Below, in pieces: positions 24,295 to 32,909 of a stretch of 64,000 nt of DNA; positions within the stretch are counted from its first letter, which is position 1, and every line of letters starts with the position of its first letter. This DNA comes from Planctomycetota bacterium. GTDB lineage: Bacteria; Planctomycetota; UBA1135; UBA2386. The position numbers were made by a program, and so were the translations under genes. The DNA is taken from assembly GCA_019636245.1 (NCBI GenBank), contig JAHBXX010000019.1:17435-81434 (forward strand), in the 5' to 3' direction. The notes beneath the pieces are model-generated. The model saw only the letters and a list, made by a program, of their open reading frames with translations, had not been told where the DNA came from and made no database searches.

Positions 24295-25629
24295 ATGGCC
24301 GTGGATCCACGCGTCACCTCCACCCGCCCGCCGTCCCACGCTCCGCGCTGGCCTGACATCCTGCTGCCGGTCGCCGCGCTCGCCGCGTGGGCGCTGGCGT
24401 TCGCGGCCTCGGGCGGGTGGGCCCCGGCCGCCTTCGCGGCCGCCGGCGCCGCCACCGGCCTCGCCGTGCTCTACCCCTGGTGCCGTCGCCGGGCGCAGCA
24501 GGTGGTCGACGGCGCGACCTGGGCGGCGCAGCGCGGTCGGGCCGAGGCGGAGGCCCAGAGCGCCCGCTTCTCGGCGCGCTGGCAGGCGATCGTCGACACC
24601 GCCACCGAGGGCATCGTCACGATCGACGACCGCGGCCTGGTCGAGACGCTGAACGGCGCGGCCGAACGGCTGTTCGGCTGGCGCGCCGACGAACTGGTCG
24701 GCCGCAACGTCGCCGTGCTGATGCCTTCACCCTTCTGCGACGAACACGACGGCTACCTGCAGCGCTACCTCACCACCGGCGAGCGGCGCATCATCGGCAT
24801 CGGCCGCGAGGTGCTCGGCAAACGCCGCGACGGCAGCGAGTTCCCGATCGATCTGTCGGTCGGCGAGGGTTCGGTCGGCGGTCGGCGCTTCTTCACCGCG
24901 GTGATCCGCGACATCAGCGACCGCAAGCAGATGCAGTCCAAGCTCGGCCAGGCCGAGCGGCTGGCCGCCGTCGGCGAACTGGCGGCCGGCGTCGCCCACG
25001 AGATCAACAACCCGATCAACACCATCATCAACTGCGCGCAGCTGATCGAGGACGGCGACGACGCCCGGTCGAACTGCCGCGTGATCCTCGAGGAGGGCGA
25101 GCGCGTGGCCGAGATCGTGCGCGACCTGCTGCAGTTCGCCCGCGACGATCGGGCCCAGCCGCAGCCGACCGCGCTCTCGGAGGTGGTGGCGCGCACCCTG
25201 CGCCTCGTCGGCGAGAACTGGAAGCGGCACGGCATCCAGCTGTGCGTCGACGTGCCCGACGACCTGCCGCCGGTGCTGTCGCGGCCGCAGCAGGTGCAGC
25301 AGGTGCTGCTGAACCTGCTGATCAACGCCAAGGACGCGCTGCTGCAGGAGGCGCGCGACGGCCGCCGCGTCGACCTGACGGCCTGCTGCGCCGACGGCGG
25401 CGTGCGGTTCTCGGTGCAGGACAACGGCCCCGGCATCCCGTCCGCGCTCGGCGACCGCATCTTCGAGCCGTTCGTCACCACCAAGCGCGCGCGCGGCGGC
25501 ACCGGCCTCGGCCTGTCGATCAGCCGGAGCCTCGTCGAGAGCCACGGCGGCAGCATCCGGGTGCACAGCGAACCGGGCGCCGGCGCCCGCTTCGACGTCT
25601 GGCTGCCGATCGCCACGAACCACGACTGA
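24295..25629 (+). CDS. fixL: FixL-like haem-PAS oxygen-sensing histidine kinase
   Basis: 444 residues. Two hydrophobic segments (about 21-62) form a membrane anchor. The PAS domain (about 95-215) matches the FixL haem pocket: His151 in EHDGYLQRY corresponds to the proximal haem ligand. Arg171 in IIGIGREVLGKRRDGSEFP corresponds to the O2-contacting arginine. Their spacing of 20 equals that of His200/Arg220 in Bradyrhizobium FixL. HisKA has His235 in VAHEINNPINTI, and the HATPase domain has NLLINAKDAL, DNGPGIP and GGTGLGLSIS. It lies between response-regulator genes and a full cbb3 oxidase cluster, so O2-dependent control of that cluster is the likely role. Haem binding is inferred from residues. 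Confidence 0.9.
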   Translation: MAVDPRVTSTRPPSHAPRWPDILLPVAALAAWALAFAASGGWAPAAFAAAGAATGLAVLYPWCRRRAQQVVDGATWAAQRGRAEAEAQSARFSARWQAIVDTATEGIVTIDDRGLVETLNGAAERLFGWRADELVGRNVAVLMPSPFCDEHDGYLQRYLTTGERRIIGIGREVLGKRRDGSEFPIDLSVGEGSVGGRRFFTAVIRDISDRKQMQSKLGQAERLAAVGELAAGVAHEINNPINTIINCAQLIEDGDDARSNCRVILEEGERVAEIVRDLLQFARDDRAQPQPTALSEVVARTLRLVGENWKRHGIQLCVDVPDDLPPVLSRPQQVQQVLLNLLINAKDALLQEARDGRRVDLTACCADGGVRFSVQDNGPGIPSALGDRIFEPFVTTKRARGGTGLGLSISRSLVESHGGSIRVHSEPGAGARFDVWLPIATNHD

Positions 25630-25665
25630 GAGCCCGGCCCTGGCCAGGCCCTCCCCGCGGCACCG

Positions 25666-27120
25666 TCAGCGGCGCGGCCCGGGGCCCAGCAGCGGTGCCG
25701 TCGCCAGCCGCGTCAGGTCGCCGTCCGGCTCGCCGCAGCGCACCTCGATCTCCGCCTTCAGGCCGGCCTTGAACGCCGCCCGCGGCACGAACACGTGCAC
25801 CGGGATGCGCCGGTCGGCGAGCGAATCCAGTTCGACCTCGAGATCGGCGACGATGGTCTCGGCCCCCTCGGGACCGAGCACGGCGAGCGTGAAGGTGCGC
25901 CGCCCCGGCCGCTTGTTGATCAGCTGCAGGTCGAACACGTTGTGCACGCGATCGCCCTCGAGCTGGTAGGCGCGACCGGGGGCGCGCACGAGGCTCGCCT
26001 CGAACGGCCGCCGCCGCGTGAGCGCCAGGCCGAACACCGACATGCCCACCAGCAGCAGCGCCGCGTAGAGCGCCACCCGGCCGCGCAGGAAGCGGCGCCG
26101 CCCGGTGTCGAAGCCGCGCTGGCTGTCGTAGCGCACGAGCCCGCGCGGGCGGCCGAGCTTCGCCATCACGTCGTCGCAGGCGTCGATGCAGTTGGCGCAG
26201 CCGACGCACTCGAGCTGCGTGCCGTTGCGGATGTCGATGCCGGTCGGACAGACGGCGACGCAGCGGTAGCAGTCGACGCAGTCCCCCGCCCCCGCCTGCC
26301 CCGCCGGTCCACGCGGTTCGCCGCGCCGCTGGTCGTAGCCGACCAGGATCGTGTCGGGGTCGTAGAGCGCGCCCTGCAGGCGGCCGTACGGGCACACCAC
26401 GATGCACAGCTGCTCGCGGAACCAGGTGAAGTCGACGAACAGCAGCAGCGTCGCGACGACGCTGAACACGAACGCGGTCGGGTGGTGGCTCGGCGACGAG
26501 GTCACCGCCTCGAGCAGCACCTCGCTCGGCATGAAGTAGCCGAGGAAGCTGTGGGAGATCACGGCGGCGATCAGGAAGAACACCACCATCTTGGCGCCGC
26601 GCCTGGCCAGCTTGGCGCCGTTCATCGGCGCCTTGTCGAGCCTGGCCCGTGCCGCCGGCGGGCCCTCGATCCAGCGCTCGATGCGCCGGAACACGCCCTC
26701 GAGGAAGACCGTCTGCGGGCAGGCGTAGCCGCACCACATGCGGCCGAACAGCGCGGCGATGACGAACAGGGCGAAGCCCAGCCCGGTGACCAGGAAGAAC
26801 GCGTACCAGAAGTCCTGCGCGTTGAAGGTCTGTCCGAACAGGTAGAAGTGCCGCGACTGGATGTCGATCAGGAACGCCGGGTGGCCGCCGATGCGCAGCC
26901 AGGGCAGGACCAGGTAGACGGCGATCAGCACGGTCCAGAGCAGGTTCTTCCACCGCTGGAAACGGCCGCGCACATCGGCCGGGTGGATCGCGTTGCGCGA
27001 CCCGTCCGGGTTGATGCTGAACAGCGAGTCGACGTCGGGGCGCCGCACCACGGGCCGGCCCTTGCCGACCACCGGCTTCTGCACCACGCCGCCTTCGGGC
27101 GGTCCACCGTCTGCGCTCAT
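25666..27120 (-). CDS. ccoG: CcoG (FixG/RdxA) cbb3-oxidase accessory ferredoxin-type membrane protein
   Basis: 484 residues. It is needed for copper delivery to cbb3 oxidase (Cu2+ reduction in characterised homologues). Transmembrane helices lie at about 60-78, 107-125, 178-198, 215-232 and 340-355. The conserved WCGYACPQTVF motif (129-139) and CIVVCPYGRLQ (239-249) are present. Two [4Fe-4S] clusters are formed by Cys281/284/287/291 and Cys305/308/311/315. A C-terminal Ig-like FixG domain follows. It is the last gene of the cco cluster, 27 bp after ccoP with a stable hairpin between them. Converges with fixL, 36 bp apart. Confidence 0.96.
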   Translation of the reverse strand: MSADGGPPEGGVVQKPVVGKGRPVVRRPDVDSLFSINPDGSRNAIHPADVRGRFQRWKNLLWTVLIAVYLVLPWLRIGGHPAFLIDIQSRHFYLFGQTFNAQDFWYAFFLVTGLGFALFVIAALFGRMWCGYACPQTVFLEGVFRRIERWIEGPPAARARLDKAPMNGAKLARRGAKMVVFFLIAAVISHSFLGYFMPSEVLLEAVTSSPSHHPTAFVFSVVATLLLFVDFTWFREQLCIVVCPYGRLQGALYDPDTILVGYDQRRGEPRGPAGQAGAGDCVDCYRCVAVCPTGIDIRNGTQLECVGCANCIDACDDVMAKLGRPRGLVRYDSQRGFDTGRRRFLRGRVALYAALLLVGMSVFGLALTRRRPFEASLVRAPGRAYQLEGDRVHNVFDLQLINKRPGRRTFTLAVLGPEGAETIVADLEVELDSLADRRIPVHVFVPRAAFKAGLKAEIEVRCGEPDGDLTRLATAPLLGPGPRR

Positions 27121-27130
27121 GACCGGGGAA

Positions 27131-27147
27131 CGCCGCCGCAGGCGGCG
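27131..27147 (-). other. Intercistronic hairpin between ccoP and ccoG
   Basis: Immediately after the ccoP TAA stop, the minus strand reads CGCCGCC-TGC-GGCGGCG, a perfect 7-bp GC stem with a 3-nt loop. No U-tract follows (TTCCCC), so it is not a classical terminator. It may slow polymerase or protect the upstream mRNA, lowering ccoG relative to the structural genes. Confidence 0.45.
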
Positions 27148-27729
27148 TTATTGCTCCCGCTTGGCGTTCGGCTCCGGCGCCTTGCCCGGCACGTTGCTGT
27201 GCTTGATCGACAGCACGTAGGCGGTCGTGCGCAGCACGAACTGCATGCCCTTGCTGGTGTGCTCCGGCATGCCGCCCATGTAGCCGTTCGCCGGATCGGC
27301 GGCGCGACCCTTCAGGATCGACGTGTAGATGTCCATCGGCCGGCCGCCGTAGACCCACATGTCGTCGGTCAGGTTCGGGCCGACCAGGCCGCCGCCGTCG
27401 GCGCGATGGCACAGCGCGCAATGCGTCATGTCCTGGAACAGCGCCTTGCCCTCGGCGACGAACGCCGGCTCCTGCGCCAGCTTCAGCAGCATCTCGTCGG
27501 TGACCGGATTCGCGGCCAGCTGCTGCTCCAGCCGCAACGCCGCCTCGCGCTGCTCGAGCTGGTAGGCCTCGCCCGGCAGCGCGCCGGTGCCGATCGTGTG
27601 GAAGTGGATCCAGTAGAAGACGGAGAAGATGCAGGCGCCGTAGAAGGTCCACAGCCACCAGTTCGGCAGGCGGTTGTCGAACTCCTCGATGCCGTCGAAG
27701 GTGTGGCTCCGGGTCGCGTTGGTGCTCAT
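27148..27729 (-). CDS. ccoP: cbb3-type cytochrome c oxidase subunit III (CcoP), short monohaem form
   Basis: Accepts electrons for the cbb3 oxidase from soluble cytochrome. 193 residues. The N-terminal cytosolic motif FDGIEEFDNRLPNWWLWTFY leads into a single transmembrane helix (about 24-45). A periplasmic cytochrome c domain follows, with one haem site CALCH (Cys104-His108) and the likely axial Met in GYMGGMPEHT. Canonical CcoP has about 290-320 residues and two CXXCH motifs; this protein has only one and looks intact rather than truncated. It lies 7 bp downstream of ccoQ. Confidence 0.93.
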   Translation of the reverse strand: MSTNATRSHTFDGIEEFDNRLPNWWLWTFYGACIFSVFYWIHFHTIGTGALPGEAYQLEQREAALRLEQQLAANPVTDEMLLKLAQEPAFVAEGKALFQDMTHCALCHRADGGGLVGPNLTDDMWVYGGRPMDIYTSILKGRAADPANGYMGGMPEHTSKGMQFVLRTTAYVLSIKHSNVPGKAPEPNAKREQ

Positions 27730-27736
27730 GGCGGGT

Positions 27737-27910
27737 TCACTCCGATTGGCTGTCGTTCTCGAGCGGCAGCGAGGCCATGCGCCGGTACTCGGGCGCCCGG
27801 GAACGCTGGCAGATGCGGATCACGACCACGCCGAAGATCGCGACGAAGATGCCCATCGCGATCAGCGGCAGGTCGTAGAGGGAGGTGTTGGCGAGGAACT
27901 GGCGCAGCAT
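27737..27910 (-). CDS. ccoQ: CcoQ-like small membrane subunit of cbb3 oxidase
   Basis: 57 residues: MLRQFLANTSLYDLPLIAMG, then one transmembrane helix (LPLIAMGIFVAIFGVVVIRI) and a short basic/acidic tail ending ENDSQSE. Its position between ccoNO (1 bp after its stop) and ccoP (7 bp before its start), its size and topology fit CcoQ, which stabilises the complex. Sequence similarity among CcoQ proteins is low, so assignment rests mainly on context. Confidence 0.85.
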   Translation of the reverse strand: MLRQFLANTSLYDLPLIAMGIFVAIFGVVVIRICQRSRAPEYRRMASLPLENDSQSE

Positions 27911-27911
27911 G

Positions 27912-30278
27912 TCAGCGACCTCCTTCGATCGACGCCGCCTGGCTGCCGGCCGGCTCGAGGTTGCGGCCGAGCCGCATCAGGTAGGCGATCAGCGCGACGA
28001 TCTCGCTGTCCGGATCGGCGCCTTCCTTGCCCTGGGTCGTCAGGTTGGCGACGACCGCGGCCGCCTGGGCGCGGTAGTCGCCGCCGGCGTTGGCGATCTG
28101 TTCGTCGGTGTAGGGCGTGCCGAGCTTCTTCAGCACGCGCATCTTGTCGGCGGCGATCGCCGCGTCGGCCTTCTGGTCGTAGAGCCAGGGGTAGGCCGGC
28201 ATGATCGACAGGTTCTGGTCGAGCGAGTACGGCTGCCCGTAGCGCGGGTCGAGCATGTGGTCCCAGTGCCAGGCCTCGTTGTACTTGAGCCCCACCCGCG
28301 CGAGGTCCGGACCGGTGCGCTTGCTGCCCCATTGGAACGGGTGGTCCCACATCGACTCCTCGATGCGGCTCGGCGCGCCGTAGCGGATCTGCTCGCTGCG
28401 GAACGGCCGGATCATCTGCGAGTGGCAGACGTAGCAGCCCTCGCGCACGTAGACGTCGCGGCCGGTGAGTTCGAGCGCCGTGTAGGGCTTGACGCACATC
28501 TCGCCGTTCTGCGCCAGCGGCACCTGCTTGTCGGTGATCAGGCCGGGCAGCAGCTCGAACACGCCGCCGACGACCACCGCCAGCAGCGTCAGCACGGTGA
28601 ACGCCAGCGGCCGCGATTCCACGTGCTCGTGCCACGTGTGGCGCCCCTGCGCCGTCGACCGGAACAGCATGCCGGCGGCGAAGGCGACGATCGCCGCCAG
28701 CAGCACGAAGCCGAGCACCGCGAGGCCGACGCTCGGCATCGCGAACAAGGTCGCCGCGCCGAGACCGAGGAAGCTCAGCACGACCGGCTTGCTGCAGACC
28801 AGCTGGATCGTCGTCGGCTCGCCGGGCAGCGGCGCGATGCGCGTGACCGCGACCTCGGCCTCGATCGTCGTCGCGCGTCCGGCCATCGCCGTCGCGACCA
28901 GGTTGTAGGCCATCAGCAGCCAGCCGAGCACGAACATGCCGCCGCCGATGCTGCGGGCGACGTACATCAGCTGCTGGCTGTTGATGATCGCGTTCCAGTC
29001 CGGATACTGCAGGCCGCCGTCGCCGAGTTCGGCGCGCCACATCAGGCCCTGGCTGATGCCGCTGACCCACATCGCGGCGACGTAGATCAGGATGCCGAAG
29101 GTGCCGATCCAGAAGTGGTAGTCGGCGAGCTTCTGGCTGTGCAGCTTGGTGCCGTAGAGCTTCGGCACCAGCCAGTAGAACATGCCCGCGGCCATGAAGC
29201 CGTTCCAGCCGAGCGCGCCCGAGTGCACGTGGCCGATGATCCAGTCGGTGTAGTGGCCGAGCGCGCTGACCGACTTGATCGACAGCAGCGGACCCTCGAA
29301 GGTCGCCATGCCGTAGAAGGTCACGCCGGCGACGAAGAACTTCAGCACCGGATCGGTGCGCACCTTGTGCCAGGCGCCGCGCAGCGTCAGCAGGCCGTTC
29401 AGCATGCCGCCCCAGGACGGCGCCCACAGCATCAGGCTGAACAGCATGCCGAGCGACTGGGCCCAGTCGGGCAGCGCGGTGTTCAGCAGGTGGTGCGGGC
29501 CGGCCCAGATGTAGATGAACACCAGCGCCCAGAAGTGCACGATCGACAGCCGGTAGCTGAACACCGGCCGGTCCGCCGCCTTGGGCAGGAAGTAGTACAT
29601 GATCCCGAGGATCGGCGTCGTCAGGAAGAACGCGACCGCGTTGTGGCCGTACCACCACTGCGTCAGCGCGTCCTGCGCGCCGGAGAACACGCCGTAGCTC
29701 TTCGTGCCCGTCACCGGCAGCGACAGGTTGTTGACGATGTAGAGCACGGCGATGGTCAGGATCGTCGAGATGTAGAACCAGATCGCGACGTAGAGGTTCT
29801 TCTCGTTGCGGATCGCCAGCGACCAGAAGAAGTTGATCGCGAAGGCGACCCAGACCAGCACGACCGCGATGTCGAGGAACCACTCGAGCTCGGCGTACTC
29901 CTTCGACTGCGTGATGCCGAGCGGCAGCGTGATCGCGGCGCCCAGGATGATCAGCTGCCAGCCCCACAGGTGCACGCGGCTGAGCAGGTCCGACGCCATG
30001 CGCGTCTTCAGCAGCCGCTGCGTCGAGTAGTAGATGCCGGCGAACATCATGTTGCCGACCAGCGCGAAGATCACCGCGTTGGTGTGCAGGGGGCGCAGCC
30101 GACCGAACGTCAGGAACGACGTGTCGAAGCTGAGGAACGGGAAGCTCATCTGCAGGGCGATGACCAACCCGACGAGCAGGCCGATCGCGCCCCAGGCGAC
30201 GCTGGCCCAGACGAAGCCGCGCACGATGGCGTCGTCGTAGGTGATGCGGCGCGTCACGGTCTCAGTGGCTGGATTCAT
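27912..30278 (-). CDS. ccoNO: Fused cbb3-type cytochrome c oxidase subunits I and II (CcoN-CcoO)
   Basis: 788 residues joining the catalytic haem-copper subunit and the monohaem subunit. CcoN part (1-470): His65 (LHTNAVIF) and His352 (GHVHSG) are low-spin/high-spin haem ligands. CuB ligands are His212 (WWYGHN) and His262-His263 (GPHHLLN), and Tyr322 is in FYGMATFEG, as in C-type oxidases. A linker with extra helices (about 505-575) precedes the CcoO domain, whose haem site is CYVCH (615-619) with RSEQIRYG and GPDLARVG motifs. Reduces O2 with high affinity and pumps protons. It overlaps the upstream ccoS by 17 bp. CcoN and CcoO are separate in most proteobacteria; fusions are known in some other phyla. 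Confidence 0.96.
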   Translation of the reverse strand: MNPATETVTRRITYDDAIVRGFVWASVAWGAIGLLVGLVIALQMSFPFLSFDTSFLTFGRLRPLHTNAVIFALVGNMMFAGIYYSTQRLLKTRMASDLLSRVHLWGWQLIILGAAITLPLGITQSKEYAELEWFLDIAVVLVWVAFAINFFWSLAIRNEKNLYVAIWFYISTILTIAVLYIVNNLSLPVTGTKSYGVFSGAQDALTQWWYGHNAVAFFLTTPILGIMYYFLPKAADRPVFSYRLSIVHFWALVFIYIWAGPHHLLNTALPDWAQSLGMLFSLMLWAPSWGGMLNGLLTLRGAWHKVRTDPVLKFFVAGVTFYGMATFEGPLLSIKSVSALGHYTDWIIGHVHSGALGWNGFMAAGMFYWLVPKLYGTKLHSQKLADYHFWIGTFGILIYVAAMWVSGISQGLMWRAELGDGGLQYPDWNAIINSQQLMYVARSIGGGMFVLGWLLMAYNLVATAMAGRATTIEAEVAVTRIAPLPGEPTTIQLVCSKPVVLSFLGLGAATLFAMPSVGLAVLGFVLLAAIVAFAAGMLFRSTAQGRHTWHEHVESRPLAFTVLTLLAVVVGGVFELLPGLITDKQVPLAQNGEMCVKPYTALELTGRDVYVREGCYVCHSQMIRPFRSEQIRYGAPSRIEESMWDHPFQWGSKRTGPDLARVGLKYNEAWHWDHMLDPRYGQPYSLDQNLSIMPAYPWLYDQKADAAIAADKMRVLKKLGTPYTDEQIANAGGDYRAQAAAVVANLTTQGKEGADPDSEIVALIAYLMRLGRNLEPAGSQAASIEGGR

Positions 30279-30477
30279 GGGAGTCTCGCAGGATCTCGGG
30301 AGAGGGATGCGGGGGTTCGCCGGGCCCGGGACGCACGTCGGCGTCGTCCTCGAGCGGCAGCAGGCACAGGCGTTCGGCCTCGTGGCAGTCGCCCTGCCGC
30401 GCGGAGAACACGAACAGCACGATCGCGCCGACCACGAGCGCCAGGCTGCAGAACAGCAGCAGCGGCACGATGCTCAT
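30262..30477 (-). CDS. ccoS: CcoS, cbb3-oxidase assembly/maturation protein
   Basis: 71 residues. One N-terminal transmembrane helix (MSIVPLLLFCSLALVVGAIV) is followed by a short cytosolic tail with the CcoS-typical aromatic/charged segment FSARQGDCHEAERLCLLPLEDD. CcoS is needed for cofactor insertion into cbb3. Its ATG overlaps the ccoI stop (ATGA), and its own end overlaps the ccoNO start by 17 bp. The His/Ser-rich tail (PSPEILRDSHESSH) is longer than usual, perhaps because of that overlap. Confidence 0.88.
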   Translation of the reverse strand: MSIVPLLLFCSLALVVGAIVLFVFSARQGDCHEAERLCLLPLEDDADVRPGPGEPPHPSPEILRDSHESSH

Positions 30478-32840
30478 GCCGCCCTCCGGGCCCGCTGGAA
30501 GCGCGTCGCCGTGTGCAGCACCAGCGCGGCCGAGCTGATCGGCATCAGGATCGCGCACAGCACCGGCGTCATCGCCGCCAGGAAGCAGGCGACGAGCGTC
30601 GAGGCGTTGTAGCAGAGCGCCAGCGTCAGGTTGGTGCGCACGACGCGCGCGTGCAGGTCGGCGACCTCAAACACCGCCAGCACGGCGCCCGCCTGGGCGC
30701 TGCGGAAGCAGAAGTCCGCCCGCGCCGGCAGCACCGGCCGGTCCATCGCCGGCGTGCCGGCGCAGAAGGCGGCGGCGAACGCCGGCGCGTCGTTGAGCCC
30801 GTCGCCGACCATCATCACGTCGCCGCGGTCGATCGCCGCGACCGCCGCCGCCTTGTCGGCCGGCGACATGCCGCCGCGGGCGCGGGCGCCGGGGATGCCC
30901 AGCGCCGCCGCGGCGCGGGCCACGCGATCGGGCCGGTCGCCGGACAGCAGGTGCACTTCGAGGCCGCGCGCGGCGAGGTTCGCCACCTCGGCGGCGGCGC
31001 CGGCGCGGAAGTCCTCCTCGAGCTCGAACCGCGCCACCAGCTCGCCGTCGCGCGCGAGCACGCATTCGCGACCTGCGCCGGCGGCGCCGGCCAGGCCCGC
31101 GAACTCGCGGCCGCCGAGGCGCCACTCGACGCCGTCGTGACGGCCGACGAGGCCGCGGCCGGGGATCTCCTCGATCACCATGCCGGCGACGAACGGCGCC
31201 CGGCCCAGACCCTGCAGGATCGCCTGGCTGACCGGATGGTTGCTGCTCGCCGCCAGCGTCGCCAGCGCCGGCAGCGCCGCCGCCGGCAGCGGTGCGGCGG
31301 CCCGGGCGCGCAGCCCGCCGTGGGTCACCGTGCCGGTCTTGTCGAACACGACCTTGCGCACGCAGCGCGCCTTGTCGAGCAGGCTGCGGCTGCGCACGAA
31401 CACGCCGCGCCGCCGCAGCAGCGCCAGCGCCAGATGGAAGGCAAGCGGCGTGGCGATGCCCATCGCGCACGGACACGTGATCACCAGCACCGACACGGCG
31501 ACCGGCAGCGACCGGCTCGGATCGAGGAACGCCCACACGGCGGCGCCGAGTCCGGCCGCGACCAGGACCCCGGCCGCGTACGAGCGGTTCAGGCGGTCCC
31601 AGAACCGCACCCGCCCGCGCGTGTCCTCGCGATCGACCGGTTCCTGGCCGAGCAGCTGGCCGAGCCCCGAACTGGCGAAGTCGGTGCGCGCCTCGGCCAC
31701 GACCGGCGTGCGCCCGGCCTGGAAGGCGCCCGCCGGCACCAGGGCGCCGGCCGCGAACGCACGCGGCTCGCTCTCGCCGTCGATCCAGTCGAGCGAGAAC
31801 GTGCCCGCGGCCAGCAGCCGCACCTGCACGGGCACCAGGTCTCCCGGCGCCAGCAGCAGCCGGTCGCCGGCGCAAAGCCGCTGCACCGGCACCAGTTCGA
31901 CGGCGTCCTCGCGCACGCGGCGGGCCCGCATGTGCTCGGCGCCGTCGTCGGCCAGCACCTGGTCGCGGCTCTGCGCCAGCGTGCGCTGCTGCAGGAACCG
32001 CCCGCCGAGCATGAAGGCGATGAAGATCGCCACCGTGTCGAAGTAGGTCGCGCCGCCGGTCAGCTGGCCGTGCACCGAGCCCGCCCACGCGGTCACGAGG
32101 CCGAGCGAGATCGGCAGGTCCATGTGCACGACGCCGGCGCGCACCCCGGCCAGCGCCGTGCGGAAGAACACCGGTCCGCCGACGACGACGCTCAGCGTCC
32201 CGAGCCCGAGCAGCACCCAGCCGAACAGCGGCCGCAGCGCGCCGTCGCCGGCGACGCTGCCGGCGGCCACCGTGTCGAGCCCGAAGTAGAGGCTGACGGC
32301 CAGGATCATCGCGTTCATCGCGATGGCGGCGCAGATGCCGAGCCGCAGCAGCAGCGAGGTGTCGCGCGCCAGCCGGCGGCTGGCCGGCGCCATCGGGTAG
32401 CCGAAGCGCGCCGCCCGGGCCAGGAACGCCGCCGCCGCGCCGCTGCCGCGGTCGTAGACCAGCGTCGCCCGGCCGAGCGACGGATCGAGCCGCAGGTCGC
32501 GCGCGCCGGGCAGGCGCCGCCACAGCGTCTGCAGCAGCCAGACGCAGGCGGCGCAGCGGATGCCCTGCACGTCGACGGCGAGCCGCACCACCGGCGCGTC
32601 GCCGCTCGCCGCCTCGAGGTCGGGCAACCAGTCGAACGACGGCGACCGCGGCACGTCGCCGACCGCGCCCGTGCGCTGGCCGCCGAGGTCGTAGAAGCGC
32701 AGCAGCCCTTCGTCGCGCAGCAACCCGTGCACCGCCTCGCAGCCGGCGCAGCAGAACGCCGAACTGCGCCGTTCGCCGGGCACCGGTAGGCCGCAGTGCG
32801 TACACTGCGCCGCCCCCGCCGCGTCCCGCGTCGCCGCCAC
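30474..32840 (-). CDS. ccoI: Copper-translocating P-type ATPase CcoI (FixI type)
   Basis: Exports copper for cbb3 assembly. About 788 residues. The N-terminal Cys-rich segment (CTHCGLP, then CCAGCEAVH) is typical of CcoI, followed by a heavy-metal domain with GIRCAAC. There are eight membrane helices with the CPC metal site (TCPCAMGIATPL, about 455). The phosphorylated aspartate is in DKTGTVTHGG (about 500). The hinge GDGLNDAPA is present, as is the SSNHPVSQAI loop in place of the usual HP motif. The start is ambiguous: GTG 32840 is used here, while TTG 32885, 14 nt after TAGCCG on that strand, is an alternative. First gene of the cco cluster, overlapping ccoS by 4 bp. Confidence 0.94.
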   Translation of the reverse strand: MAATRDAAGAAQCTHCGLPVPGERRSSAFCCAGCEAVHGLLRDEGLLRFYDLGGQRTGAVGDVPRSPSFDWLPDLEAASGDAPVVRLAVDVQGIRCAACVWLLQTLWRRLPGARDLRLDPSLGRATLVYDRGSGAAAAFLARAARFGYPMAPASRRLARDTSLLLRLGICAAIAMNAMILAVSLYFGLDTVAAGSVAGDGALRPLFGWVLLGLGTLSVVVGGPVFFRTALAGVRAGVVHMDLPISLGLVTAWAGSVHGQLTGGATYFDTVAIFIAFMLGGRFLQQRTLAQSRDQVLADDGAEHMRARRVREDAVELVPVQRLCAGDRLLLAPGDLVPVQVRLLAAGTFSLDWIDGESEPRAFAAGALVPAGAFQAGRTPVVAEARTDFASSGLGQLLGQEPVDREDTRGRVRFWDRLNRSYAAGVLVAAGLGAAVWAFLDPSRSLPVAVSVLVITCPCAMGIATPLAFHLALALLRRRGVFVRSRSLLDKARCVRKVVFDKTGTVTHGGLRARAAAPLPAAALPALATLAASSNHPVSQAILQGLGRAPFVAGMVIEEIPGRGLVGRHDGVEWRLGGREFAGLAGAAGAGRECVLARDGELVARFELEEDFRAGAAAEVANLAARGLEVHLLSGDRPDRVARAAAALGIPGARARGGMSPADKAAAVAAIDRGDVMMVGDGLNDAPAFAAAFCAGTPAMDRPVLPARADFCFRSAQAGAVLAVFEVADLHARVVRTNLTLALCYNASTLVACFLAAMTPVLCAILMPISSAALVLHTATRFQRARRAA

Positions 32841-32900
32841 CGGAGAAATCCGGAGGCGCGACGACCGTTCGGGTTCGGTGACCAACGGTCGCGGCCGCAC

Positions 32901-32908
32901 GGCTAGCC
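32901..32908. promoter_or_regulatory. Palindrome GGCTAGCC between divergent ccoI and TauE-like gene
   Basis: GGCTAGCC is self-complementary and offers a TAG-type -10-like hexamer in both directions: TAGCCA toward the TauE-like gene and TAGCCG toward ccoI. It is the only such element in the gap between the two genes. No TTGAT-N4-ATCAA (FNR/FixK) box is visible here. Confidence 0.35.
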
Positions 32909-32909
32909 A

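Noticed and set aside
27885..32789. Plus-strand open frame of over 1600 codons opposite ccoNO and ccoI
   Set aside because: Antisense of well-supported cbb3 genes; composition is a GC artefact.
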